From NCBI RefSeq assembly GCF_029215985.1, contig NZ_JAEMVC010000006.1, forward strand, positions 1 to 64,000: a DNA stretch of 64,000 nucleotides, read 5' to 3'. The DNA comes from Sulfurimonas sp. SAG-AH-194-C21 (lineage in GTDB: Bacteria > Campylobacterota > Campylobacteria > Campylobacterales > Sulfurimonadaceae). The translations under genes and the position numbers were made by a program. Positions 42,258 through 49,859 of the stretch are shown piece after piece (the first letter of the stretch is position 1; every line of letters begins with the position of its first letter). The notes beneath the pieces are model-generated. The model was given only the letters and a program-made list of their open reading frames with translations. It had not been told where the DNA came from and searched no databases.

Positions 42258-42644
42258 TTAGAGAATACTTGCTTTTTGTGCATTAAACTCTTCTTCTGTA
42301 ATCAAGCCTTTTTCAAGCATATCTGCAAGTTTAATAAGTTTATCTATAGAATCTGTTTTTGAAGAATCCTTAGTATCAACTTCTTTCTTATCACCAAGAA
42401 TTTTATCTTTCATCACTTGATACTCTTCTTCTGCAATATCACTTGCTTTCTTTTCAACTTTAGGTTTCTTTTTCTCAACTAATTTTTCTTTTACATCACC
42501 ATGTTTCATAAAAAAAGCGAATAATAGTCCAAAAGGTCCAAATACAAAGCCAATAAAAAACCAACCTATTGCACTTCTATTTCTGTTTGATGCTAGTAAT
42601 GCTGCAAATATTCCGAAGAATAACCATAGAAAAAAATATCCCAT
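42258..42644 (-). CDS. Membrane protein with C-terminal SHOCT-like motif
   Basis: Two TMs; KLADMLEKGLITEEEFNAQKASIL at C terminus. Confidence 0.7.
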   Translation of the reverse strand: MGYFFLWLFFGIFAALLASNRNRSAIGWFFIGFVFGPFGLLFAFFMKHGDVKEKLVEKKKPKVEKKASDIAEEEYQVMKDKILGDKKEVDTKDSSKTDSIDKLIKLADMLEKGLITEEEFNAQKASIL

Positions 42645-42673
42645 TTATACTATATTTTTTATAGATTCAAACA

Positions 42674-43048
42674 TTATTTACATTCTACATCTAGGGAATA
42701 TGTAGATTGACTTTTATTATCACTAAACTGTTGATTTCCAAATGATTGAGTAGTAGAGCTTGTCCCTTTATTGGACATATCAACATTACTTATTGCATAA
42801 TCGTTAAATCCTTGTTCAGCACATAATTCTTTGGCTCTTTTGTAAGTATATTTCATGACCTTATTAGTATCATCATTTACACTACCTGTATAACTAACTT
42901 TATATCTATTACTTCCAATATTAAAATCAGAATAACCAACTTTTGAAGCCCATCCTGAACCACCATACTTTTTATACTCAATACCCGCTGCACCACACCC
43001 AGTTAATACAGCTAATACTGTCAATATTCCTAAAATGTTCTTTTTCAT
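42674..43048 (-). CDS. Predicted lipoprotein
   Basis: MKKNILGILTVLAVLTGCGAAG lipobox. Confidence 0.7.
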   Translation of the reverse strand: MKKNILGILTVLAVLTGCGAAGIEYKKYGGSGWASKVGYSDFNIGSNRYKVSYTGSVNDDTNKVMKYTYKRAKELCAEQGFNDYAISNVDMSNKGTSSTTQSFGNQQFSDNKSQSTYSLDVECK

Positions 43049-43066
43049 TCTAATCCTTTATTTACT

Positions 43067-43101
43067 ATATATAACAATGTTTATATAGTATTGTTATATA
43101 G
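43067..43101. promoter_or_regulatory. Candidate operator between divergent lipoprotein operon and HTH gene
   Basis: 12-bp inverted repeat CTATATAACAAT (43067-43078) / ATTGTTATATAG (43090-43101), plus a second TTATATAG at 43081. Confidence 0.5.
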
Positions 43102-43156
43102 CATTCTATATTGATAAACTTCATGTAAATTAAAAAGACTATAAAAGTAGTGAAAT

Positions 43157-43435
43157 ATGAAAGATTTATCTGTAGTAAATGAAGAAGAGTTACTGATTTT
43201 TTATGAGACTATCTCTAAAAATGTTAAAAGATTACGAAAAGAAAAAAATAAACCTCAATTAGATTTAGTTTTAGAGATGGGATTAAAATCAACTTCATTT
43301 TATAGTAAGTGTGAAAACCTAAAAGATAATCATCATTTTAATATGGAGCATATCTATAAAATTGCAATTGTTCTCAATGTAGATATTTGTGAATTTTTCA
43401 AAGATATAAAAACAACAACCTCAACAAATCTATAA
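43157..43435 (+). CDS. XRE-type HTH regulator
   Basis: ISKNVKRLRKEKNKPQLDLVLEMGLKSTSFYSKCEN...FNMEHIYKIAIVLNVDICEFFK. Confidence 0.75.
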   Translation: MKDLSVVNEEELLIFYETISKNVKRLRKEKNKPQLDLVLEMGLKSTSFYSKCENLKDNHHFNMEHIYKIAIVLNVDICEFFKDIKTTTSTNL

Positions 43436-43443
43436 ACTACACT

Positions 43444-43617
43444 TTACTCTATTTCAATATAAATACAATTTTTAAATGATGGAAATTCTTTGTCAAACTC
43501 TTCTTTTGTATATTTTTTATCTCTATAGGTACATATATCATCTATAAAAAATACAATATCATTAGTGTCTTTATGCTTTTTTTCTTCTAACTTTTGAAGT
43601 CTTAATTTTATATTCAT
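43444..43617 (-). CDS. Small hypothetical protein (57 aa) of element
   Basis: Manual reverse translation MNIKLRLQKLEEKKHKDTNDIVFFIDDICTYRDKKYTKEEFDKEFPSFKNCIYIEIE*; start overlaps upstream stop. Confidence 0.5.
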   Translation of the reverse strand: MNIKLRLQKLEEKKHKDTNDIVFFIDDICTYRDKKYTKEEFDKEFPSFKNCIYIEIE

Positions 43618-43754
43618 GACTTCAGCACTGTAATTATATGTCCTGTACCCTCACTAATATCCTTAATTGCTATAACTCCATAACTGACTATCTCTCTTTT
43701 GTCTTTTACTTTAACAATCGCTTCTAGTTTCAAGACTCTTTTTTTCAAACTCAT
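43614..43754 (-). CDS. Small hypothetical protein (46 aa) of element
   Basis: Manual reverse translation MSLKKRVLKLEAIVKVKDKREIVSYGVIAIKDISEGTGHIITVLKS*; 4-bp overlaps with both neighbours. Confidence 0.5.
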   Translation of the reverse strand: MSLKKRVLKLEAIVKVKDKREIVSYGVIAIKDISEGTGHIITVLKS

Positions 43755-44209
43755 GACTCTTCCAATAGTGTTATTCGTTTGTCAAGTTCGTTCACTTCAT
43801 AAGCCTTAGTAAATGTATCTAATAAGGACTTTAATTGGTTCGCCTTATCATCGCTTATACTTCCATCAGAAACTGCTTTAAAGATACTAGAAATGACTTT
43901 TAACACATCATCACTGTTCTTTAAATTTATGGAGTTAAAAGTATCATCAAACAACCTCAACTTTTTAGCTAAAAATATTTGTACTGTTGGATTATCAAGA
44001 TTAACTGCATTATTCATAAGTGATTTACTTATCTCATGCCTAAGTTCTTTTCTTGCGTCTTTTATAGTGTCCATAAACTCCATATTAGCATACATAAGGC
44101 TCTTTGATATATTAAGAGCTTCTTGTATCTGTTTGTCATTGAAACCAGCCTTTGCTAGTTCATGAGCTTCTTGGATTACACTATCATTAATTTTTGGTTT
44201 TCGTGGCAT
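43751..44209 (-). CDS. Small-terminase-like HTH protein
   Basis: AHELAKAGFNDKQIQEALNISKSLMYANMEFMDTIKDARKELRHEISKSLMNNAV...NPTVQIFLAKKLRLF resembles the phage TerS N-terminal HTH pattern. Confidence 0.45.
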   Translation of the reverse strand: MPRKPKINDSVIQEAHELAKAGFNDKQIQEALNISKSLMYANMEFMDTIKDARKELRHEISKSLMNNAVNLDNPTVQIFLAKKLRLFDDTFNSINLKNSDDVLKVISSIFKAVSDGSISDDKANQLKSLLDTFTKAYEVNELDKRITLLEES

Positions 44210-44224
44210 TTTCTTTTTCCTTTA

Positions 44225-44329
44225 TGTAAATAATGTTTTATATTCGCTGTAATAGTGTAATTAACTGTAATTGACAAACAAGCCTATTACAGAAAATTAC
44301 ATATTTACACTATATAAGAAACATTATTA
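44225..44329. promoter_or_regulatory. Candidate element replication origin: symmetric iteron-like palindrome
   Basis: TGTAAT at 44248, 44256 and 44266; inverted ATTACA at 44286 and 44296 and TTTACA at 44304; flanked by AATAATGTTTTATA / TATAAGAAACATTATT. Confidence 0.5.
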
Positions 44330-45877
44330 GTTGTCTTTTACGAAATATCCTCTTGCGGATTTTCCATTTATAGTTTTAGTATCAGATTTAAAACCTAAGC
44401 TTTTTAGTCTTCTTCCAAATTTATTTTTATTTAATGGATATTTTCCATCATCTTTGGTCGATTGACTATATTCTGCATATAGTTCTGCTAATGGTTTAAA
44501 ATACTCATCATATTCTGTTGTAGAATAGTTATGCTCTTCAATAAATAGAGAAACACTATCAGACTCTTTTTTATACTGTTCTATCGCATCAGTAACTTTC
44601 TGAGAATCCGAAAATTTCTTTGCTTGTAGTATTCTTTCAAGTCCTATGAGTATCCAGTTTAATACACCACTTAACTCATTATCAATAATTTTATTATGAA
44701 GCTCTGTATCTCTTTTTTCTTTTGCTATTGTCTTATCAAAAGGGATGATAATAAATCTTCTAAAGACAGCTTCATTATGTTCATTTACACTTGGCAACTC
44801 ATTTGCATTAAATATCATTTTTGTATTACTCTCTAGCATAAAGGGATTGCCATATTTTAATCTTGCTTGTACTGGCTCTCCACTTACTAATCTTTTAAAA
44901 ATATCAATATCAATATTTTTACCTCTGATTTCACTCCCATAATTAACAAGCTTATCTTTTAGTAAGGCTCTGTTGGACTCTCCGCTATTCCTATCTGTTA
45001 AGTCTCCTAAGCTCATCATAGATATATTTGTTTTTCCTAACAAGGCTATTAAAATTTCAAAGTAGACACTCTTACCATTTGCACCACTTCCATAAAGAAC
45101 TAAAGCTTTTTCTAGTTTAAGATGATTGATGAAAATATACCCTGCATACTCTTGTAATACCTTTTGACTATCTTCATCAAGAACATCATTTAAGTATTTC
45201 TTGAATATAGGAGCTGTAGCTTTTTTGTTGTATTCAAAGGGTAAAACATATTTGAGAAAATCATCTCTTTTATGCTCTCTTAATTTTACTGAATTTTGTG
45301 TAACTTCTAAAGTACCATTTAAACAATTCAAAAGTACAACTTTCTTATTGTCAGGTGCTCTATAAAAATCAGAACTTGCCAAAAACTGCTTGTATAAATC
45401 ATCCTTAAATCTATGTGTTTCAGCTTTTGCAGGGCTATAAAAATTCATTTTCTTAGCAATACTTTTAAAGAATTTATATAAATCATCTTTAAAACATTGA
45501 GTCCAGTATCTTCCATTATAAAGATAAATAAAATCATTCTCTCGTGCTAAATTCCATCCTTGTTTTTTACCAATAGAAATAAGTTTATGTGCTATCGCTA
45601 CTATGTAAAGATTATCAGGGATTTTAGTTATAGAAATTAGTCCTGCATCATCTGTAAATTTTAATAGAGGATCTTTAATTTCTGTATTTAAAACTTTTAC
45701 TAAACTAATATCATTTGGGATACTATTTATCATTAATTTAAAAATTTCATCTGTTTCTAGGTTTTTGTTTATTTGTTCTTTTTCAGCTATAATAGTAACA
45801 TCTGTCTTACTATTTCCCTCATCATTTAAGACCACTTTTGATGAGGTGTTTAGGTCTTTTTGTAAGTTTTCAAGCAT
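44327..45877 (-). CDS. Phage/plasmid D5/P4-type primase-helicase
   Basis: Walker A LYGSGANGKSVYFEILIALLG; LVNYGSEIRGKNIDIDIFKRLVSGEPVQARLKYGNPF; FRRFIIIPFDKTI. Confidence 0.9.
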   Translation of the reverse strand: MLENLQKDLNTSSKVVLNDEGNSKTDVTIIAEKEQINKNLETDEIFKLMINSIPNDISLVKVLNTEIKDPLLKFTDDAGLISITKIPDNLYIVAIAHKLISIGKKQGWNLARENDFIYLYNGRYWTQCFKDDLYKFFKSIAKKMNFYSPAKAETHRFKDDLYKQFLASSDFYRAPDNKKVVLLNCLNGTLEVTQNSVKLREHKRDDFLKYVLPFEYNKKATAPIFKKYLNDVLDEDSQKVLQEYAGYIFINHLKLEKALVLYGSGANGKSVYFEILIALLGKTNISMMSLGDLTDRNSGESNRALLKDKLVNYGSEIRGKNIDIDIFKRLVSGEPVQARLKYGNPFMLESNTKMIFNANELPSVNEHNEAVFRRFIIIPFDKTIAKEKRDTELHNKIIDNELSGVLNWILIGLERILQAKKFSDSQKVTDAIEQYKKESDSVSLFIEEHNYSTTEYDEYFKPLAELYAEYSQSTKDDGKYPLNKNKFGRRLKSLGFKSDTKTINGKSARGYFVKDN

Positions 45878-46934
45878 TACTTAATCCCTCTCTTATTTCA
45901 TCTTCAAGTAGTTTTTCTATTTTGGATATATCTTTTACATAGTTCACAAAATCCATAAAATCAAAATTCTCATTTACATCAACATCGTACCCGCCAAACG
46001 ATAAAACATAGTTAGCTATTAAGTCCTGCATTTCTATAGGCTTAATGATGTTACATATATCTTCTAACTCTTCTTTTATAGGCTTAATAGTATCTCTACA
46101 CGATTTGTCATTATCAAGTAGCAAAAAGAGATTTTTATGTTTTAGTTTAGGCTTGATTTCATTTTGAAACTGTAAATTATCTTTTATACCTTTTGCGATT
46201 GAGTCCGATTGAAATATCATATAATCAAGTTCAAATAGTCTACATATAATTGCTTCTTTCATTCCATAACAACAAAATATATAATCACTATTTAATCTAT
46301 GAGGTATGTATTTCTTATCCCCTAAAGTTTTCCATTTTATAGGTTTGCCCTCTTTGTCTTTAGCATGCTGTATCGCTATAGTTCTAATCTCATCATTTTC
46401 CTTTAAAACAATGGCTAGACTTTTATTGTATTTGTCATATACGAGCATATCTTTTAAAACTGTTTGAACATTACTACACTGCTTTAATATATCTATATCT
46501 ATAATCTTGGATATAAGCCCACTTGGCATGCCGTTAAGCTTCATTTGATTGTAGATGTTCTTTATGTCGTACTTTGGTTTTTTTGGCTCTATTTTAGGCT
46601 CTAAGTGTGTTCCTATTGATAAAAAATCAGCTACTAACTTGATAGCCTCTACTAAACCTATTCTAAGAAAAAACTGTATATAGTCTAGTATATCGCCACC
46701 ACTAAATCCTTTTACCGTTCCAAACTGTGATATATACCCCTTATCGGATATAACCATTGATGTATCATTTACAAATTGATAACTCTTATTTATATCAATT
46801 CCCATACTCTCTAAAAACCTCTTGACTGTGTCTCTGTCTCTAATATGAGGCTCTATCTGAGCTTTGAGTTCTTTACTCTTATCTATAGGGCTTTTTTTAG
46901 CCTTATGTTTTGTAAAATCTATTATTTCTGACAT
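45870..46934 (-). CDS. Toprim-domain primase-like protein
   Basis: FGTVKGFSGGDILDYIQFF, GMKEAIICRLFELDYMIFQSDSIA and NLFLLLDNDKSCRDTIKPI; overlaps the helicase gene. Confidence 0.65.
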   Translation of the reverse strand: MSEIIDFTKHKAKKSPIDKSKELKAQIEPHIRDRDTVKRFLESMGIDINKSYQFVNDTSMVISDKGYISQFGTVKGFSGGDILDYIQFFLRIGLVEAIKLVADFLSIGTHLEPKIEPKKPKYDIKNIYNQMKLNGMPSGLISKIIDIDILKQCSNVQTVLKDMLVYDKYNKSLAIVLKENDEIRTIAIQHAKDKEGKPIKWKTLGDKKYIPHRLNSDYIFCCYGMKEAIICRLFELDYMIFQSDSIAKGIKDNLQFQNEIKPKLKHKNLFLLLDNDKSCRDTIKPIKEELEDICNIIKPIEMQDLIANYVLSFGGYDVDVNENFDFMDFVNYVKDISKIEKLLEDEIREGLSNA

Positions 46935-46935
46935 T

Positions 46936-47181
46936 TTAAGCCGTTTTTACTGTTTGACTTAGATATTCAGCAACATCTATAATATTAAACCTAACACTTG
47001 CATTTTTTGAAGTACCTAGTTTAATATAGTTCGGTCCTAAGCCTTTTGAAATATTGAGATTTATACTTGACTCGGATATACCTATTTCATTTGCAAGTTC
47101 TGATTTGTTTAGTGTGAGTTTCTTGTATTTATCGCTTAGATAATTACATAGCTGTTCAGCCTGTGGATTTGTGAAGTGCAT
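46936..47181 (-). CDS. AlpA/excisionase-like HTH protein
   Basis: 81 aa, LNKSELANEIGISESSINLNISKGLGPNYIKLGTSKNASVRFNIIDVAEYLS. Confidence 0.65.
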   Translation of the reverse strand: MHFTNPQAEQLCNYLSDKYKKLTLNKSELANEIGISESSINLNISKGLGPNYIKLGTSKNASVRFNIIDVAEYLSQTVKTA

Positions 47182-47253
47182 TTGTTGCTTCCTTGTTTAA
47201 GATAGCAACAGTTTAGAAAAGTTAGTAATGAAAAACTAAAATACTTTTTACGT

Positions 47254-47940
47254 CTAAATATATGGATTCTTGACTGTATTATCTATACTCTTATGTCTGA
47301 TTTCTTTTCTGGATATATTTGTATATAGTTTATAGAAAGTATCAATTATTCTTTTTATGTTAGTGTCTGTATTATGATATTTTTCCGAATATTGATACAC
47401 ATGATAAATAATTAATTGGTTCTCTTTTATGTGATGGTGAAAATTTATATATTCATTTAAAGTAGTTGAAAAATGTTTTTGCAATTTATTATTTTCATCT
47501 AACTTTATCGCCTCTAAAACTTTCTTCATAGCTGGATTGTTAGCTGTATATTGTCTATATAAATTTGAATACCTAACAAAAAAAATATAAATATCCTCAT
47601 AATACTTTTTAGCATCTTTTTTGACTTTTGATAAGAATATAGACCTAAAATAATTATCTTCATATAGTTCTTTAAATCGTTTTTGAGATTCTTGCAAATC
47701 TGGAGTGTATGTGTTGTTTTTTTTATCAATATTTTTCGCTGTTAATGAATAAATATTTAAGTCACTATCATACTTTTTTATCTTATTGATTGTATTCTCA
47801 AATATACTTAGCTTTATATCAAAAGTTAAATTGTTAATTTCATCACTATCTAAATAACCATTTCTTCTCAAATATTCATTATTATTTTCTTCATTCTCTA
47901 ATTGAGTTCGTTTTTTCGAAGTAACTAAAGTTATACTCAT
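47254..47940 (-). CDS. Hypothetical protein co-located with integrase
   Basis: 228 aa ORF; overlaps the integrase 3' end by 4 bp. Confidence 0.55.
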   Translation of the reverse strand: MSITLVTSKKRTQLENEENNNEYLRRNGYLDSDEINNLTFDIKLSIFENTINKIKKYDSDLNIYSLTAKNIDKKNNTYTPDLQESQKRFKELYEDNYFRSIFLSKVKKDAKKYYEDIYIFFVRYSNLYRQYTANNPAMKKVLEAIKLDENNKLQKHFSTTLNEYINFHHHIKENQLIIYHVYQYSEKYHNTDTNIKRIIDTFYKLYTNISRKEIRHKSIDNTVKNPYI

Positions 47941-49025
47941 AACCCTAATCCCTTAACACTGTCACGACCTGAGTCTGGAGCTAATTTTGCATATCTAAGA
48001 GTCATATTTATATCTTTGTGATTAAGTAGTTTTTGAATGGTAAATATAGGAGTACCATTTATTGCAAGATTTGAAGCGAATGTATGCCGTAAAGAATGTA
48101 TTACTACTCTATGTTTAGGGTCTGTTACATCTTTGTTAAATAAAGTATTTAAAATTCTTTGTACTTTATCTTTCAACTGATCGTATAAATTAGCTTTATT
48201 ATCCTGTAGAATAGGAGTATCAAGTTTTATGCCTTTAATTCGATTCTCTAAAAGAGACTCCAACTCATCACTACATAAAAATGCCGTGTATCTCTCATTG
48301 TTTTTTTCATCAAGTATATTGATTATTTTTGTATTGAAATTTATATCTCTTTTTGTTAGCTTTGTAATAGCTCCAACTCTTGCACCTGTTGTTAATGCTA
48401 ATAATATAAATATATGTACCTGTTCATCTTCTTTTGTATATTCAAGTAGTGTTTTAATTTCATCTTGATTTAAATATCTCTCTCTTGCATTATCTACTTT
48501 TAGACTTTTTACTTTTTTTGTAGGATTGAGTGTTTTTAAAATTTCTTTATCAATAGCATAATTAAAAACTGTACTTAGTTCTCCTATAATTGTATTAACC
48601 ATCTTTGGAGAGTATTCTTTAATCTTTGTTGCTTGTAATTTTTCTATCTCATTGACTGTGATACTTGTTATATCTCTATGCCCTAATATCGGAGTAATAT
48701 GTAATTCAAATTTTCTTCTTGATAACTTATTATTTCTATTATGATTTTCTTTTAAATCGTAACTATCTTTTGCAACACTATCAAGCGTTATAATATTTTT
48801 CTTTTTTCTCTTTAACTGAGGGTCCTCTCCTAATTTCATTTTATTTATTAATTCACTTCTTTTATTATATGCGAATATTTCAGTAATGCCCACTAACTTC
48901 TTACCAACTGTAAACCATACTTTACGACCCTCATCATCTTTATAGTTGATTGAGTAACTTATATCGCCGTTTAGTAATTGATTACGATATACCCCTGCAT
49001 ACTTTTTACTTTTTACTCTTGACAT
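47937..49025 (-). CDS. int: Tyrosine recombinase (integrase)
   Basis: TTGARVGAITKLTKRDI, VIHSLRHTFASNLAINGTPIFTIQKLLNHKDINMTLRYAKLA (R..HxxR..Y). Confidence 0.95.
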   Translation of the reverse strand: MSRVKSKKYAGVYRNQLLNGDISYSINYKDDEGRKVWFTVGKKLVGITEIFAYNKRSELINKMKLGEDPQLKRKKKNIITLDSVAKDSYDLKENHNRNNKLSRRKFELHITPILGHRDITSITVNEIEKLQATKIKEYSPKMVNTIIGELSTVFNYAIDKEILKTLNPTKKVKSLKVDNARERYLNQDEIKTLLEYTKEDEQVHIFILLALTTGARVGAITKLTKRDINFNTKIINILDEKNNERYTAFLCSDELESLLENRIKGIKLDTPILQDNKANLYDQLKDKVQRILNTLFNKDVTDPKHRVVIHSLRHTFASNLAINGTPIFTIQKLLNHKDINMTLRYAKLAPDSGRDSVKGLGL

Positions 49026-49048
49026 TTTGCTACCCTATTGCTACCCAT
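49026..49048. promoter_or_regulatory. Candidate integrase arm-type site, right (adjacent to int start)
   Basis: TTTGCTACCCTATTGCTACCCAT, identical to 40370-40392. Confidence 0.6.
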
Positions 49049-49173
49049 ATTTTATAAAACTTTACAATAGTATAGCAAACTTAGTATAATTTTGAGGTTA
49101 ATTATAAGCCTATTTATAGGACTATTAAGAAGTATTTGTAAAACTTTAAGAAACTTAGCAAATAGTATAATTT

Positions 49174-49200
49174 AGAGTTCGAATCTCTGAGGGTCCACCA
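49174..49200. repeat. attR-type repeat of tRNA-Ser 3' end
   Basis: AGAGTTCGAATCTCTGAGGGTCCACCA. Confidence 0.9.
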
Positions 49201-49341
49201 TCCATCTATTCAACAACATCCAAAACAGTCCAATAACCCCCTAAATTACAAACAATCATCAAAATTAGCATCCAACACAATTCACTACCATTTTATGAAG
49301 CTGATTCTTAACTCAATATAAAATCGCGGACTTTATAGAAA

Positions 49342-49438
49342 GTGGCCGAATCATCTCCGTCATAGGTGGCCGGATACTCACCATTTTTAGTGGCCGGATG
49401 ATTTCGCGAGGGGTGGCCGGTTTGCTCCGTTTTTTGCA
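49342..49438. repeat. IS21-family-type terminal repeat array (solo end)
   Basis: GTGGCCG at 49342, 49366, 49390 and 49413 (24/24/23-bp spacing), ending ...TTTGCTCCGTTTTTTGCA; no istA/istB in window. Confidence 0.6.
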
Positions 49439-49667
49439 AATAGCCAATAATCAAAAACAGAAAGAGTTCTCAATAAGTGCAAACCTTTCTTCAGCTACTA
49501 CCTACTCAAACTTTGAACAAACAGGGAAAATATCACTCCTAAACTTTATAAAGGTATTTCGAGCCTTTGGAAGAATAGCGGAGCTTGATAATCTACTTAA
49601 AACTACTATTGCAGATAGAATAGACAGTGTAAAAAATTCTAAAAAAGAGAAAAAAAGGATAAGGTAA
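49439..49667 (+). pseudogene. 5'-truncated HTH (HipB-type) regulator fragment
   Basis: QKEFSISANLSSATTYSNFEQTGKISLLNFIKVFRAFGRIAELDNLL resembles the second half of an XRE/HipB domain. The ORF-track start (49398) lies inside the IS-type repeats. Confidence 0.55.
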
Positions 49668-49730
49668 GGCATTCAGAAAATATACTTTTCACTTAATTAT
49701 AATTTAATATTTATTCTGTTAGATGAGTTT

Positions 49731-49758
49731 CATTATTTACACTATAGTGTAAATAATG
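49731..49758. repeat. Perfect 28-bp palindrome
   Basis: CATTATTTACACTA|TAGTGTAAATAATG. Confidence 0.9.
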
Positions 49759-49859
49759 CTTAATAATTAAGTCTATTCACTATATTAGACTCTTGATTTA
49801 TGCTTTAATGTAAATAGAAATCCAAAGTAGTTAGGTAAAAGCATAAATATACGATTTAC

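Larger units (their letters stand above)
40299..49200. mobile_element. Integrated element at tRNA-Ser, phage-satellite-like (~8.9 kb)
   Basis: Direct att repeats at both ends, tyrosine integrase next to attR, AlpA-like HTH, primase, D5-type helicase, TerS-like protein, no structural phage genes. Confidence 0.8.

Noticed and set aside
49342-49438. Regular 24-bp repeats considered as a CRISPR array
   Set aside because: Contiguous repeats without unique 30-bp spacers, only four units, no cas genes; better explained as an IS21-type end.
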